Shown: piece after piece, positions 23,555-35,098 of the stretch
Layout of the letters: each line of letters opens with the position of its first letter
How positions within the stretch are numbered: the first letter of the stretch is position 1
NCBI GenBank assembly: GCA_028551475.1
Contig: CM052354.1
Span: forward strand, 28,047,258-28,111,257
Reading direction: 5' to 3'
DNA: 64,000 nucleotides
From: Casuarina equisetifolia
Lineage: Eukaryota > Streptophyta > Magnoliopsida > Fagales > Casuarinaceae
Translations under genes and position numbers: made by a program
The notes under the pieces: generated by a model
The model's input: only the letters and a program-made list of their open reading frames with translations
Told to the model about the DNA's origin: nothing
Database searches by the model: none

Positions 23555-23878
23555 ATGAGTGTCTCTGGATATCTGCTGTTTGAGAAGGAGCTGTCGTCAA
23601 ATGACATGGAAAGACTCTATGTGTCGGAGTCAGAAGTTCGCAGAATCTATCCGGCAGCTTCAAATCCAGCAGAGACGAATCCGATGAATCTTCTCTTTCA
23701 TTACGCCAGCATGAACCATTGGACATTTCGGTTAATTGATCATGGTGATGGGACAGCTTTTCTTGCCGGAAGGTGGAGGGAGTTTGTTCGGACAAATAGA
23801 TTAAGTGAAGGAGATTCTATAAGATTTTATGAACTCCCGTATGGAGAAGGGAGAAGGTTGTTCCAATTGGTCGTCTAA
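23555..23878 (+). CDS. Single B3-domain protein, A-type copy 3 (107 aa)
   Basis: Paralogue of the proteins at 3124 and 17772. It has LLFEKELSSNDMERLYV, W-TFRLIDHGDG and GRWREFVRTNRLSEGDSIRF. It ends YELPYGEGRRLFQLVV, about four residues shorter because of an in-frame loss in the glycine-rich loop (NGGEG in copy 1). The conserved acceptor lies just upstream. The domain looks complete. Confidence 0.78.
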   Translation: MSVSGYLLFEKELSSNDMERLYVSESEVRRIYPAASNPAETNPMNLLFHYASMNHWTFRLIDHGDGTAFLAGRWREFVRTNRLSEGDSIRFYELPYGEGRRLFQLVV

Positions 23879-24091
23879 AAAGCTTTGAGGAAGGAACGAG
23901 CTACTTAAGTTCTGTAAAGAATTGATCAAGTATTACCTTATGAGTTCATTTGTTACATTTTCTGTGGCCATCATTAGTTAAACTATGTATTGCACTTTTT
24001 TTCTTCTTAATGGCGCCATTAATGCTATGATGTTTCAAGGTTAGGCCCCTTCCTTTTCTGCACGCAAAAGCCTAGCCCAGTATTCCACCTT

Positions 24092-25606
24092 TGGGCCCAG
24101 ATAGGTCCCATCTCTTGTGGTCTCTTATGGCGGCTGGAAATTGTCATTATAAGCTCTTAGACGCCTCCACGTTTTTGCAGCAACAATCTCATAGCTGCAA
24201 CAGTGGCATAGCAAGTTGGACTCGATAGAACAACAGCAAAAATACATCAAATTATCTCAGTAAAAAATTTAATTTTTTAATTTACGTATGCTTTAGGAGT
24301 GAAGTTTTGATGAAAAATGTTTAAAATGTGTCATAACATGACCTTTTAACTATATTGTGGGAGAAAAGGGAATAATGAGGATAGTAACAATTGTACTCAC
24401 AACATCTTTGTATTTTGTTAATATGATTAAGTTTAATGTTAGATTAAGAGAGACCACTAGTTTTTGCCTTATTTTGAAGAGCTTTCAATTACTGAAATTA
24501 ATATTTTATATCATTTAGGAAAAGAGAAAAGAAAAGAAAGAAAAAATATGGCTGGACACTACAATTACGAAGAACATTTGTATTTTTTTCATATAATATT
24601 GGGATATGAAGAATATTAGATTTAAGTCACAATATTAGTTAAAAAATGTTTTTAGATACCCAAAGATTTATTGAAGCCTAATATTCTTAATATCTTTTCT
24701 AAGAAGTACTAGCTTAGAGTTAGATTACATGTTGAATTCCTAAATTGTTGCTAAAGAATGAAGTGCTAGATAGCTTAAAATCGATTTCTCACTAATAAAG
24801 AAGAATACAAAAATTTACATAAGTCAATCAAGCTTGGCTTTCTCTTTTCAATAATCTTTCATAACGGACGACCAACAATGTTCTCTTGATTGCACCTCAA
24901 AATGTTTATGCACGTTTCTATGTTAGAACTGTACGTCTATTTATATGAAGAGGCCTTACGAAGTTCGTTTAGTGTATTGACTGCCAGCATGCTTCCACTT
25001 TCTTAATTTTGTTAATCTCGTTATAACCTTCAACGCAGACAAGAAATAGCTTTGTTGCTATGTGTCCAAATTAGATCATAGCCGACAATATATCAGAATC
25101 TCTTGGTTATACTACCTTCTATCCTGTGTAATTTCGTACATTTTCAGGTTGTCGGTTATTTCTCGTATTTTTCTGTTTTGAGGTTTTTGGTGGGAAGTCT
25201 CTTGTGGTGTGGTCTGGCGTTATGTTTTTGTGTATGTTTTCTTTAAAAGGTTTGCTTATCTAAATGGCTTTGAATTTATCCTATATAGTGTTAGCATTAC
25301 AAAGCTTATAGTTTAAGTTTGATTACATTAATGATGAACTAAAATTTTCTCCTGAATTAATTAAACTTGGAGGCATTTCAAAATTTATCAATTAAAGCTT
25401 TTAATAGTATGGGTGATGTAGAACTCAAATGTGTGTGATTAATTGATGAAACAACACAAACTTTATTCAGCACTTTAATTGGGCTCGATGATGTGCCATA
25501 GATTCATAATTTAAAAATCCATTCAGCTCCATACTTCTATTGAAACAACATTATCCTTCTTCCTTTGCAAAGTGCTAATCCATGTTCCTAATTAGGGGGA
25601 AAAAAG
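24092..25606. other. AT-rich intergenic region
   Basis: About 1.5 kb between the A-type array and the long alpha-type units. No coding region, RNA gene or repeat boundary could be supported. This is the junction of the two array types. Confidence 0.5.
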
Positions 25607-26227
25607 TTACTTTACTTCTAACCCTAAAATATTCTTAAATTCCGATAAACGCACTGGGTCCGCACTCCTCCGATCCTGCCGCAGAGTATCGCGAATCGCT
25701 TCAAACGAGAGCCCGCCTCCGTCGTCCCCGAATTTTCCGGGGCCGGATTCCGCAGTGTTACAGTTCTCCTCGGCTTTTTCAATCACTTTCCGTTCTAAAA
25801 AATCCTGCAACGAGATGTGTTGCGATGATTGCGAGGACGAGGTTGAAGACCCAGTATCGGATTCCGTGGCGGGCGGCACAGATAAGTAGGAGAGGAACTC
25901 GGGGAGGATTTCTTCCACAGAAGCGACTTTGGAAAGCCTAGACAGAGATGGGTCATTGGTGCGTCTCCTCCGTGCATATGTGGAAGAGGGTCTTCGTTTT
26001 CCATGTTCCGGCTCCTTTTTCAGACTGCTCTTGAGGTTGTTGAGATAAGAAGCAAAGGAGGATTCAAATTTGGATTGGGATTCGTCAGGGTCAGGCGAGG
26101 TGGAGGTCGGAGATTCGTTGGTGGGGGAGGGCGTAGGGTCAGGAGGGCTACGAGAAGTACAGAAGAGGCGGATAAGAGATGGATGGTGCAGGGTTCTGTA
26201 TTTGGGTCTCAGTTGCAGAGCAGCCAT
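25607..26227 (-). pseudogene. uS15m N-terminal fragment, copy a (206 aa frame)
   Basis: The first 203 codons match the copy at 51664-52611: an Arg-rich mitochondrial presequence-like start (MAALQLRPKYRT), a Ser/Pro-rich low-complexity segment, LQDFLERKVIEKAEEN and SFEAIRDTLRQ. Homology stops abruptly after FKNILGL; three foreign codons and a stop follow. This is the N-terminal extension of plant mitochondrial S15 proteins, and the C-terminal S15 RNA-binding domain is absent. The frame continues upstream to 26311, but the conserved start is the MAALQ Met at 26227. It is probably a truncated duplicate left at a duplication breakpoint near 25620, not a functional ribosomal protein. Confidence 0.7.
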
Positions 26228-29200
26228 CGCAGCAACGGAGAACAAGTGAGGTCGTTTTGGGGATTTAGGGTTTTGGGCACCGAAGAGTAAAGAGGGTTTT
26301 GTACTCTTCACTTACGAGTATCAATAAAAATAGAAAATAGAATCAATAAAAATTAACAATTTCACTTACGAGTGAAAATGACAAATTATCCTTCTACTAA
26401 TTCACTCCATGCCCACCACCAATCACATTAACTCAATGATTAAATCTATTTAACACTACATGCTTGTAGGAGTAAAAAACGTGATGATATCATTAATTTC
26501 AATATCAATCACATTAACTCAATGCAACGCTTCCGTATATATATCTCATTTCTATTGCATTCCATTTTCATTCATTTTGGCGTGATGAATTGTAAACGGA
26601 TTATTATTATCTTTGTTTTTTTTTCAATTATGCCGGATTTTTTTTTGGATTATAGTTGATCATTACACTAAAAAAGGAATATTACTTTAGGATTTCTTTC
26701 TATAGTACTTCAAATTAATTTTCTTCTTGGAAATACATATCATATAATTATTAAGATCACTATGCTTGCAAGCATAGATCATTAATCGGATTGCCTAACC
26801 AAAGTTATCAATATTCATTGTGTAACTCATAATTAATGTAATAGAGCCTATAAACAAGTAAATGAATTTTTCAAAAAAATTATTAAATATAGATGACTTG
26901 CTTAGTACTATTTTCTTTTAAGAGATATGTTAACTTGATTATATATTTTTCAAACTCCTCCCCTTCTATCATCTTTTTTTATTATTTTTTTATCTAATAA
27001 AAATGTGAGTAATATATCTAAAAGTGGTATGGTTTTCGATGACCCAAACTCAATGTTGGGCCATCCAATTCCTTACAAGAGGTCATAAGTGTTGAGTCGA
27101 AAAAGGTTAGAAAAGGGTTGATCGAACATAAGATAAGGAAAGCTTATCACCATATTCACGAGCATAAGAGAGGAAAGGAGAATTGTCCTTTAAGATTAGT
27201 TCGGTGAAACTTTTTAAAGCCTTGATTGGATAAAATCATATGATAATTCAAATGATTCTACAATCTGGACTTGTCAATAATGCATAATCAACTCTTGTGA
27301 CAAAAGCAAGTAGTAGTTTCAAATTCCCTTCAATATTTTATAGTATTTCCAAGTTCTAACTAAAGCTAAAATGGACATATTAAATTATATATAGTAAGGT
27401 CTTTCTTTTCAAGATGATATTTCTAATCCCATGTTCTTGAGTGGTACTCTTGGCTCTTCTTAAAAGAACTTTCATGAATTGATGTCAAATCCTTAGATGC
27501 TTGATGCTAGTACCTCATACTAAAATCTAAGAATTGCATATAATTTAATTTACAGTTATTGGTCAAACAGACTTAATAATGGAATGGCTAAATAAAACAA
27601 AAAAAAATATGGACTTCTAGCAACTACAAATATTTTAGAACCCGCTCCCCTCCCCCCTTTTTTAAGGAATTCTGTTTGCATGTATCAAAAAAAAATTGAA
27701 TTTGGTGACTCAAGCATAAGACCATGGTTGACTATGCATTGAGGAAAGGGTACCAAGTCATCCTAGCATATACAGGGCAAAATGTCTTTGGTCGTTAAAT
27801 AATATGTTTTGTACAAAAAAATTAACTTTGTATGATGGAAATTGATGGGATGAAGTTGTAGTCCATGATCTCACTTCATGATCATTTCCATAAAAAAATA
27901 AAAACCACAAAAGATATCTACAAATTCCTGCACCAATAAAAGAAGTTTTTTAGTACTAATTCTATTTTTCTTACTTTTTATTTTTAGTTTCATCAAGAAG
28001 GTAGACGAATTTCCAAAATTCATAATTTTATAATTGGGTTTTACATGTTATCAAATTATCACTTCTATTGATTCTTTATATGAAAAATAATGATCATGTT
28101 GCAATATAGATAACTCATCTGTTGTCGTTATTTGAATTAACTTGAACTCAGGACTCATGTCGCATTGGGCCGGTAAATGGTTCCCAATAGGATAAAAGTG
28201 GGCCTAATATGGATCAATAGTGGACCGACAACAGGGGGAATCCAAGTTCAACAATTCGAGTTTGCGCATGAAAGGAACTTGGTGGCCCGTGTAGACAAGC
28301 ATGAAGCAAATTGAGACTGGAGATGAACAGCAGCAAGTGAAGGTGTGCGTGATGGTTAATGTAGTCAAACTCTTTACAAATCAATCAATCTATAATTTGT
28401 AAATCTAATTTTAGATTATTGATCAGAATCAGCTTTTGTGAAGGCTTAGAAAGGAAATGAGGTTACAGAGGCTTTTCATTGCGACGGTTGCAAGTGAAAA
28501 ATGAAGTCCACGGGAAAGTAGTTTGATCTCATGTACATGTACAGTTAAATATGAAACATATATGAAGAATACAAAAATAAGGGGGAGAATGTGATAGTTA
28601 TTTTACCACTATTCGACTTTAGAGACATTCATTATTAATAAGTATCTTATAAGGTTATATTTTGATCTCATTGACTTAAGAATAGTATTCATTATTGACG
28701 TAATATTTTGATCTCATTAACTATTATTATTTGTAGTTCATATGAAAGTAGGTGGTAAGTAAAATGAATTAAGGATGGTATTACAGTCTAAATTAAATAA
28801 GGGAGAGAATGTGATAGTTATTTTACTACCATTCAACTTTAGAGATATATTCGTTATTAATAAATATCTTATAAGGTTATATTTTAATCTTATTGACTTA
28901 AGAATAGTATTAAAATAGCTATTATTATTTGTAACTCATATGAAAGTAGGCTTTTAAGTAAAATGAATCAAGAATGGTATTATAGTCTAGATTACAAAGA
29001 TATGAAATATTGTTATGTGAAAAAGAAATATGGCAAATGAAATGAATTTAGAGGCCACCATACAATCCAAGCACAAGTTGACAACTAATCTAGCCAAAGG
29101 TAGACAAAAACATGAAGGCTTTATGAAGCTAAGGTATTAAACAACTTGAAACAAATTATAAGCTTTATAATATATTGCCTAAAACCTTGTAGTTCATTGA

Positions 29201-30771
29201 TTTCTTTCAACTTGTAAGGTGTAAAATTCCTCATTGTTCTGATACATCATGTTGTGTTTTACTTGTTGAAAACAATTGTTTCATTAATAATGATTTAAAT
29301 TATCAAATCATAAGTTGAAAATTATGCTCTTTGATGGACTCTTCTTGAATTTATATGATAAATGAGAAAGATAAAGACACAAGTTGAAACACTCTAGAAT
29401 ACACACAACTGTGTTGTGCTTCAATCCCCATAACTGCTGAGCTGTCCTCCAAAATCTTACCACTTCTTCAAATTTATGACTATTTGAGAATTAGTTCCTT
29501 GTAAAGGCTTTAAAAAGTGGCCATTAAATGCAAGTACCTTTTTATTCTTTTATGTTTCACGGGAAAACAAAAAGATCAACAATTTCCTTGTCCACGGTCT
29601 AAAACCACTTGGAAAACTCAACATGCCAATCAATTTAATCTAGCTATCTTGATGGTCTGTCATTGAAGGATCATTGTACGAGGCATGTTCTGCAGCCAAA
29701 AAGAAAATAATGAATTTGGTAGACACGTATTTTATTAGTTACAATGAAATAATTCTCTAATTTTATGGAAAAAAGAGTGGAACACATAAAATAGAGTGCA
29801 TAAAAGGCAAACATGATTACTGACTAACTAACTAACTCTAGAGGTTTCCAATTCATGATATGGTTTTAAAAGACTTGATTAACAAAAAAGTCATTTGAGA
29901 TATTAAAAATTGCTTTTAATTATCCAATTAATCATTTCTTGTACAATTTATAAAGGATCTTGTATAATTGCAATCTTTTATTTTCAGATAAACAAATAGT
30001 GGCTTTTGAAAGAAGTGTCAACAAAAGAAAAAGATTAAAATGAAGAAAATGGAATAATGCAAGTAATAACATTTATACTCACAACATATTTATTTTGTGT
30101 TAATCTAATTGAATTTAATGTTAGATTAAGATAGAACATCAATCTCATCTTATTTTTGGAAAAGGTTTGTGTTAATATGTCATTAAGCTATTGCCTTGGT
30201 TTATGTGTGCTTAAATAAACAAGGACTTAAGAGTTTCTTTTTGTGTACTATATTGGCTATTGGATTTAAGTAGGACATTTTTACAAAAATTTTAGTCATT
30301 ACTTGTAAATGATACACAATTTATTGCCAATATGTTTCAAATTCTAACTTATGTTAATATTTAGTAATCTCAAATGGTAGATTGAAGAAAATGTGCTTGT
30401 TATTATTTTCCACGAACTTTAAGGTGCTTATGATATCTTTTTATTTATATGACAAACAAAGCATCATTGGGCCTACACATCTAAGAGTAATCAAGAATGA
30501 TGCCTACAATATCAACCGGCAAATGACAGAAAATTAGATCTTAGTCCACAATTAGTATGATATGAAAACAGACCATCAATTAAATGAGGTAGGAAAAATC
30601 TAATATCTCGAGGCAATTAGGTTGAAGAGCTTATAATTGGCATGCAATAGTATTGTATAGTCCCCTTAGGTTACCAGTTTGACTGCTTCTCACCCATGTG
30701 TCGTTAAGTGGGCTCTCCAATTGGTATCGTAGCTGCCCAGGGCTTTATTAATGGATGCACCCCAAAAATAG
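26228..30771. repeat. Long spacer, copy I (matches 52.6-57.8 kb and 36.2-40.6 kb)
   Basis: An AT-rich spacer of about 4.5 kb without a convincing gene. It is closely similar to 52612-57815 and more distantly to 36241-40600. Relative to the other copies it lacks about 90 bases near 27330 and about 650 bases near 30045. It has about 170 bases (27430-27600) missing from copy III. Near 26766 there is a perfect 18-bp palindrome (ctatgcttgcaagcatag). Confidence 0.75.
28580..29000 (+). repeat. Two tandem retroelement-like 3' ends in the spacer
   Basis: Two copies of a roughly 215-bp segment each begin with a purine-rich tract and gagaatgtgatagtt (about 28580 and 28801), then run on with shared phrases such as cttataaggttatatttt. 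A purine tract followed by TGTGATAG resembles the polypurine tract and LTR start of Ty3/gypsy elements. The same pair occurs at about 54960-55390 and a single copy at 37920-38100. No internal coding region remains, so family assignment is tentative. Confidence 0.35.
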
Positions 30772-30792
30772 AAAAAAAAAAAAAAAAAAAAA
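30772..30792 (+). repeat. Poly-A run of 21
   Basis: An uninterrupted run of 21 A. The duplicate at 57816-57836 has the same length; the more distant copy near 40580 is broken up by G. Confidence 0.9.
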
Positions 30793-31003
30793 GAGGGTAA
30801 AGAAAAGCATGTGCTATGTTTTCAAACCGCGCATCCACGACTCCGTGCTGTTTGTAGATCCAACGGCGAGGACATTGACACAGGCTACCAGGTTGGAAGA
30901 AGAGAGAGCATAATCTATGCCATTCAAGCAGATTTGGCCCTTCAATTTACGGTTGAGATCCTACATTGCTTACACCGAAGGCACTCAGAACCTTGAATTA
31001 AGA

Positions 31004-31052
31004 GGCAGTGGGGCCCCACGTTGAAGCTAATGCGAGTTGGGGCCCCACTGCC
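31004..31052. repeat. Perfect 15-bp inverted repeat with 19-nt loop (copy I)
   Basis: Arms ggcagtggggcccca (31004-31018) and tggggccccactgcc (31038-31052) are exact reverse complements around a 19-base loop. GC-rich in an AT-rich neighbourhood. It lies in the upstream region of the alpha-type B3 gene. The same structure is at 58048-58096; a rearranged version is at 40786-40819. Confidence 0.9.
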
Positions 31053-31510
31053 TTTTATTTCAAGCTTTTGACGATTGTCTTTTGGGCAAAAGCAAAGCCG
31101 TTCCAAGTGAATCAAGAAAGGGTTTCCGTTGTATTTCGGGCAGGACAAAAATGTTGTTTGGTGGACGGAAAAAGGTTTTATGTTCTATTTGATTCCCGAC
31201 AAAAAGAGTTATTTGGAAAATAACGACATTCAAACAACAGTGACAACAAGCTTGGATTTTCCCACCTTGGAAAATCGAACAAGTCCCTTCCATCTTCACT
31301 CTTGAGATGTTTTTTTAGTTTTTATACATCGAAAGAGTATTCAACCTTATTTGTAAGTTGGTTAAATTTATTATATTTCTTTCTTTAGTTATTTCCTATA
31401 ATTTGATCTTTTTATCCCATTTCTTTGGTTGTTAAGTTTCATAGAAAGTACAAAAACAAGCAAAAATTCGTCTGGAGATTTTTCATTCCCGTTCCGAACT
31501 TTAGTTCTAA

Positions 31511-31607
31511 GAGTCCGCATCTTTTCCGTCAAATTTATTAAATTATAAGGGGAGTCCGCATCTTTTCCGTCAAATTTATTAAATTATAAGGGGAGTCCGC
31601 ATCTTTG
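31511..31607 (+). repeat. 41-bp minisatellite, about 2.4 copies
   Basis: Units starting gagtccgcatctttt begin at 31511, 31552 and 31593, an exact 41-base period; the third is partial. It lies between an 'aaaaattcgtct' landmark and the leader of the B3 gene. The same slot is filled by different minisatellites in the other long units. Confidence 0.9.
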
Positions 31608-32141
31608 TCCGGCAAGATCGAGATTCGCCTTGAACAACCTTAAGCACTTGGACTTCTTTGGACCTCTTGGCCTTCTATTTAAGGATAGCATGTTTCTCTA
31701 CCTTACCAAGCTTGGCCTTCTCAGAGTGAAGTAAGTTTGTTTTCTCTTTCATATAATTTAAATCTTTTTATCCCATTTTATATATATATATATATATGAT
31801 GTATTAATAAAAAATTTACATTGTGTTTGTTGTACTATTTGAAACTTTATATTGAATTCGAGACTTTTATACCTTCAGACTTTGGTATGGTAATTTACAG
31901 GGTACAAACAGTTTCCGAACTAACGGAGCTTGGACTAACTGATGGGGAATTGTGCCCCATCTTTCCATTGACAACCCAGCTTCAAGAGTAAACCATCTAA
32001 TCATCAATTCGCCTTTACTTTTATCCTTTATTTCTTCTCCTTCTCGCCCTGGTGGGTACCACTCTCGAGATCGGTCAAGTGTGTTCATGGACGACAGGGT
32101 TGAGGGAATGGAATACGTCGAGATGGACGAGTTTTCGGTAG

Positions 32142-32368
32142 ATGATCGCCGGCGAGGAATTTGAGCTCCCGGATATCCTCATGGGTCTCGGGTCTTGGGC
32201 CTTCGAATGCCCCCCCTGTAGTACCTCGGCTATGCCAAAGTGGCCAATAGTTTCACCCGCCGGCCGTATCCCTCACCTTTACTCCCCTCGTTCTCGCCCT
32301 CGTCGTAGTCGCTCCCCGGATCGGCCAAGTACGGGAGAACCTGGACAATGTTAACGCCGAAGGTGGGA
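32142..32368 (+). other. Leader region with mini-ORF module, alpha-type B3 copy 1
   Basis: Contains an ATG at 32142 opening with MIAGEEFEL and GLGS, matching leader ORFs at 42511 (MIAGEDFELLKLLMDLGS) and 59780. A related segment is at 46017. It is GC-richer than its surroundings. The downstream exon at 32369 carries a second copy of the same Glu/Leu module (GFELLEFGLG), suggesting an internal duplication. Confidence 0.4.
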
Positions 32369-33055
32369 ATGGCGTCCCTCGACGTCGACACAGTCCGGCT
32401 ATATGATTGCCGGCCAGGATTTGAGCTCCTGGAGTTCGGGCTCGGAAGTTTAACTGGATATTTTTCATCGATGTTCAGGAATTAATTGTTGTTTGTAACG
32501 TTAAAAGATTAGAAAGTTGTGTAGAAGCAATTCACTGATTCCTGTCATTTTGTTCCGTTTCTTCTGATTTTGATAATTACAGGATCGGCGGAAAGCAAAT
32601 TTTCGAACATGGACAGAATTCCAGGACATGCATCTGGTGAACCCGAGAACAGAATGACATTTCCAAGGCACGTGCACACCAACTTTCAGCGTAGAAAGGT
32701 ATTCAAGAAGAAGTTAACAAAAACTGACATTAAAGAGGCTTCTAGACTCTACGTAGTGAAGGCATCTGCTCTCACTATCTGTCCCGAAGCTTTTGCCCCT
32801 CTTAGAAATGGAAGTAAAGAGACTTTTAGAAAGTATCTTGCTTTCTATGACCCTAATTTTAATCTCTTACCGATGGTTTTCCATCGAAGAGAAAAAAGAT
32901 CTTACTTGAAGGGAGGGTGGGGAGAATTCGTTGCTGCGAGGAACTTAGCAGCAGAGAAGAACATCGAAGTTGATGAGTACATCTGCACCGAAGGAACGGA
33001 GGAAAGATTCTTCATGATTGGGTCTGTTCGGCTTTTCGGAGTGCTTATTGGGTAG
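32369..33055 (+). CDS. Alpha-type single B3-domain protein, copy 1 (two exons, 183 aa predicted)
   Basis: Proposed exons are 32369-32447 and 32583-33055. Exon 1 encodes MASLDVDTVRLYD and GFELLEFGLG; exon 2 begins after the ttacAG acceptor at 32581-32582. Together they give 184 codons including the stop, in frame. Exon 2 contains the B3 domain: KVFKKKLTKTDIKEASRLYV, ALTICPEAF, YDPNFN, then GGWGEFVAARNL, ending IGSVRLFGVLIG. This pattern is closest to the At2g31720-like single-B3 plant family. In this copy the donor GT of its paralogues reads GA; a GT three bases downstream (32448) keeps the phase. If the leader is untranslated, the internal ATG at 32609 gives 148 aa. Probably nuclear. Confidence 0.7.
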
Positions 33056-33551
33056 ATTTGACAACAAAAAAAAAGGCCCTCCTGTGACGGTTATTTCTGG
33101 TGGGTTATTATCCTGTGTCGTTCTCTTTCCGATTCCGCGGGTATGTCGCTTGTAGTGTGTTCCTACCGTTCCGTTTCTGCATCTGTCTCTTTCCATTAGC
33201 AGTTTGCTTATCTAAAAATAAACGAAGTGTGATTAGCATTAGTTTTACTGTCCAGGTATTTGTTTCTCTTACTAGCTTTGTTAATTTTTTGGGTACCTGA
33301 TGAACTTAAGGTTTTCTCATACATCCATGAAACTCACAAAACATTTCAAAATCTGCCCATTGAAGCTCATTCTATGTCAGTAGTAAAACTCAAATGTCAG
33401 TAATGTCATTGAGTCGACAATATGAACCTTATAACTCTAATTTGACTAAACAGGCTGCTACTATTTCTCATCATTTCACACCCATTCAGAACCATACTTT
33501 GACCTAAAACATACCCCTTCGGTAGCTTAGGGATAAGCCACGTTCTTAATC

Positions 33552-33559
33552 TATATAAA
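33552..33559 (+). promoter_or_regulatory. TATA box before a small ORF
   Basis: TATATAAA 107 bases before the ATG at 33666, conserved with its context at 43983-43990 (aatctatataaaagctacatg). Confidence 0.45.
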
Positions 33560-33665
33560 AGCTACATGTGTCCAGTTGTGTACATAACCTTTCGAGTTTG
33601 AACTAAGTATTACCGTTTGGTAATTTAGATGGATTGATTAGGCTCATTCTTATCTAACAAATGTG

Positions 33666-33860
33666 ATGAAAGCTGAGCAAAACTCTCGCACTAGGATTTG
33701 GTACTATGTTCCTTCTTACTCAGAGCTCTCTCGCACCTCAGTGAAATTCAGACTGGTCAACATCCTACTCACGTTTTCTCTCTTTATCTTTGTTGGATCC
33801 CGTGCTTGTTCTGGTTGGTTGCCTGAAAATAGAGGAAACGAAAGAGCAAAGCTCTTGTAA
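33666..33860 (+). CDS. Small protein with hydrophobic segment, copy 1 (64 aa)
   Basis: A 64-codon frame with a polar start (MKAEQNSRTRIWYY), a hydrophobic stretch (LVNILLTFSLFIFVGS, about residues 31-46) that could be a signal anchor, then ACSGWLPENRG and a basic end. The paralogue at 44097 has the same length, with about seven replacement and three silent differences by eye, so constraint is weak. A TATA box precedes both. The end (CTCTTGTAAGTTT) overlaps a GTAAGT donor-like sequence, so it may be the first exon of a longer gene. I do not recognise a family. Confidence 0.35.
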   Translation: MKAEQNSRTRIWYYVPSYSELSRTSVKFRLVNILLTFSLFIFVGSRACSGWLPENRGNERAKLL

Positions 33861-34636
33861 GTTTCGTAAAAATTGGGATTATAAGTTGGGTACACACCTG
33901 CACTCGGTCAGCCGCCATGATTAATTTAATATGTAGAGTTCAGCCAACGCCGTAGCTAACTCATTAACCCACCACCACCGGTTGATTCTTTTCTTTTCTT
34001 TTCTTTTCTTTTACCGTTTGGGTGCATCAATTATGAAAACTCTTTCTTGATTCACCGCTGGTTGCGGTTACCCACGGCATCCACATATCAACATGGCAGA
34101 AAATACGAATCATCAAATTGACGATTTGTAAGAGATTCTGACATATTGTAGAATATGATCTAGTTTGGATACGTGGCAAATAGCCCAAATAATGAGATTT
34201 TCATTTTTAACATGACTCTTTTGAGGAAGTTGGTGAAACGAGCGTTATCCAATTCCAAGAAAACAAAGCCCCAGTAATCAAAATTGAAAACACATTGAGT
34301 AATAAGAAGTCCTACTACGTATTATGCTGTTTAAGAAAAATAAATTGAGAAGCGATTTAACATCTCATATTTGGATGTAAATATCTCAACCATTCCGAAT
34401 GAGGGCCTAGTCTCCCAGGACCTTTTAAGACAAAATAATTTACATCATATAAGCCCAAAATTTCTTTATTTTTTCAAAGATTGGACATCAAATTTTCAAG
34501 TTTTTAGGAAGAATATATATAAAAAAATATTTATGAAGAAAGCAAAGTGATAAATTTTTTTTTAAAAAATAGTAGGTCTTGATGAACATGTTATCAGTAT
34601 CAAAGGAAAGCATGGACTGATCCGTTATCTGTTTAG
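33861..34636. other. Intergenic tail of alpha unit I
   Basis: No gene recognised. It contains a (TTTTC)n microsatellite near 33987-34011. About 34220-34620 matches 44290-44690 downstream of the second small ORF. The stretch 33870-34215 has no counterpart there. Confidence 0.55.
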
Positions 34637-34794
34637 TAATTTGAGATTCCGATTGGAACTCGTCAGGGTCAGGGGAGGTGGAGGCCGGAGATTGGTTGGT
34701 GGGGGAAGGCGTAGGGTCGGGAGGGTTACGAGATGTGGAGAAGAGGTGGATGGCGGAGGGTTCTGTATTTGGGTCTCAGTTGCAGAGCAGCCAT
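34637..34794 (-). pseudogene. uS15m N-terminal fragment, copy b
   Basis: Begins MAALQLRPKYRTLRHP on the - strand from the ATG at 34794. A short deletion relative to copy c shifts the frame to a stop after about 22 codons. Nucleotide homology (Ser/Pro-rich segment, DPDE-type coding) continues to about 34637, then ends. Everything after roughly codon 50 of the intact N-terminal region is missing. A clear pseudogene fragment at a duplication junction. Confidence 0.75.
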
Positions 34795-34948
34795 TGCATC
34801 AACGAAGAAGAAGTGAGGTCGGTTTGGGGATTTAGTGTTTGTGCACCGAAGAGCACATATTTTATGACTTTCAAAGTGCTCTCAGTTCCGTTCACCGAAA
34901 ATTGGAGGCTGTTTATTCACCGAAAATTGCAGGCAGCTCGTTGGTTTA

Positions 34949-35098
34949 AAGAAGTTAAGTAAAGGAGACACTATCAGATTTTACGAACTCAAATGCGATG
35001 AAGGAACGGGGGCAAGATTCTTCCAAATAGGCCATTTCACTCTTTTCGGAAAACAAATCGACAAAGACCAACCTTTGATGTGTTGGTGCATTTTCTAA
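34949..35098 (+). pseudogene. C-terminal B3-domain fragment
   Basis: Open frame KKLSKGDTIRFYELKCDEGTG continuing to RFFQIGHFTLFGKQIDKD and a stop at 35096-35098. This is the last third of a B3 protein of the 46289/50156 type (AKKLSEGD, ATFSQIGHFELFGELLDK). The N-terminal two-thirds are missing; the sequence before it derives from a different duplicated block (uS15m fragment). Fused at a rearrangement breakpoint near 34935. Confidence 0.75.

Larger units (their letters stand above)
20812..24091. repeat. A-type tandem unit 3
   Basis: Third copy of the unit. Relative to unit 2 it lacks about 270 bases of flank near 22406, where 'cagaattgtct' jumps directly to 'aatcattaaaatt'. The rest is colinear through the B3 gene and about 200 bases of 3' flank. 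An open frame at 21547-21750 in the flank has no recognised domain and is not kept in the other copies. Confidence 0.83.

Noticed and set aside
30811..30996. 61-codon frame identical at 57855-58040
   Set aside because: Identity follows from the recent duplication; the older copy near 40600 does not keep the frame, and no domain is recognised.
31004..31052. Inverted repeat as a transcription terminator
   Set aside because: There is no poly-U run and no upstream gene ending here; intrinsic terminators are a bacterial feature.
31615..31735. LRR-like reading (LNNLKHLDFF, YLTKLGLL) in the alpha leader
   Set aside because: The frame is broken in the copies at 41740 and 59160, and a few Leu-rich words are not enough to call a receptor gene fragment.
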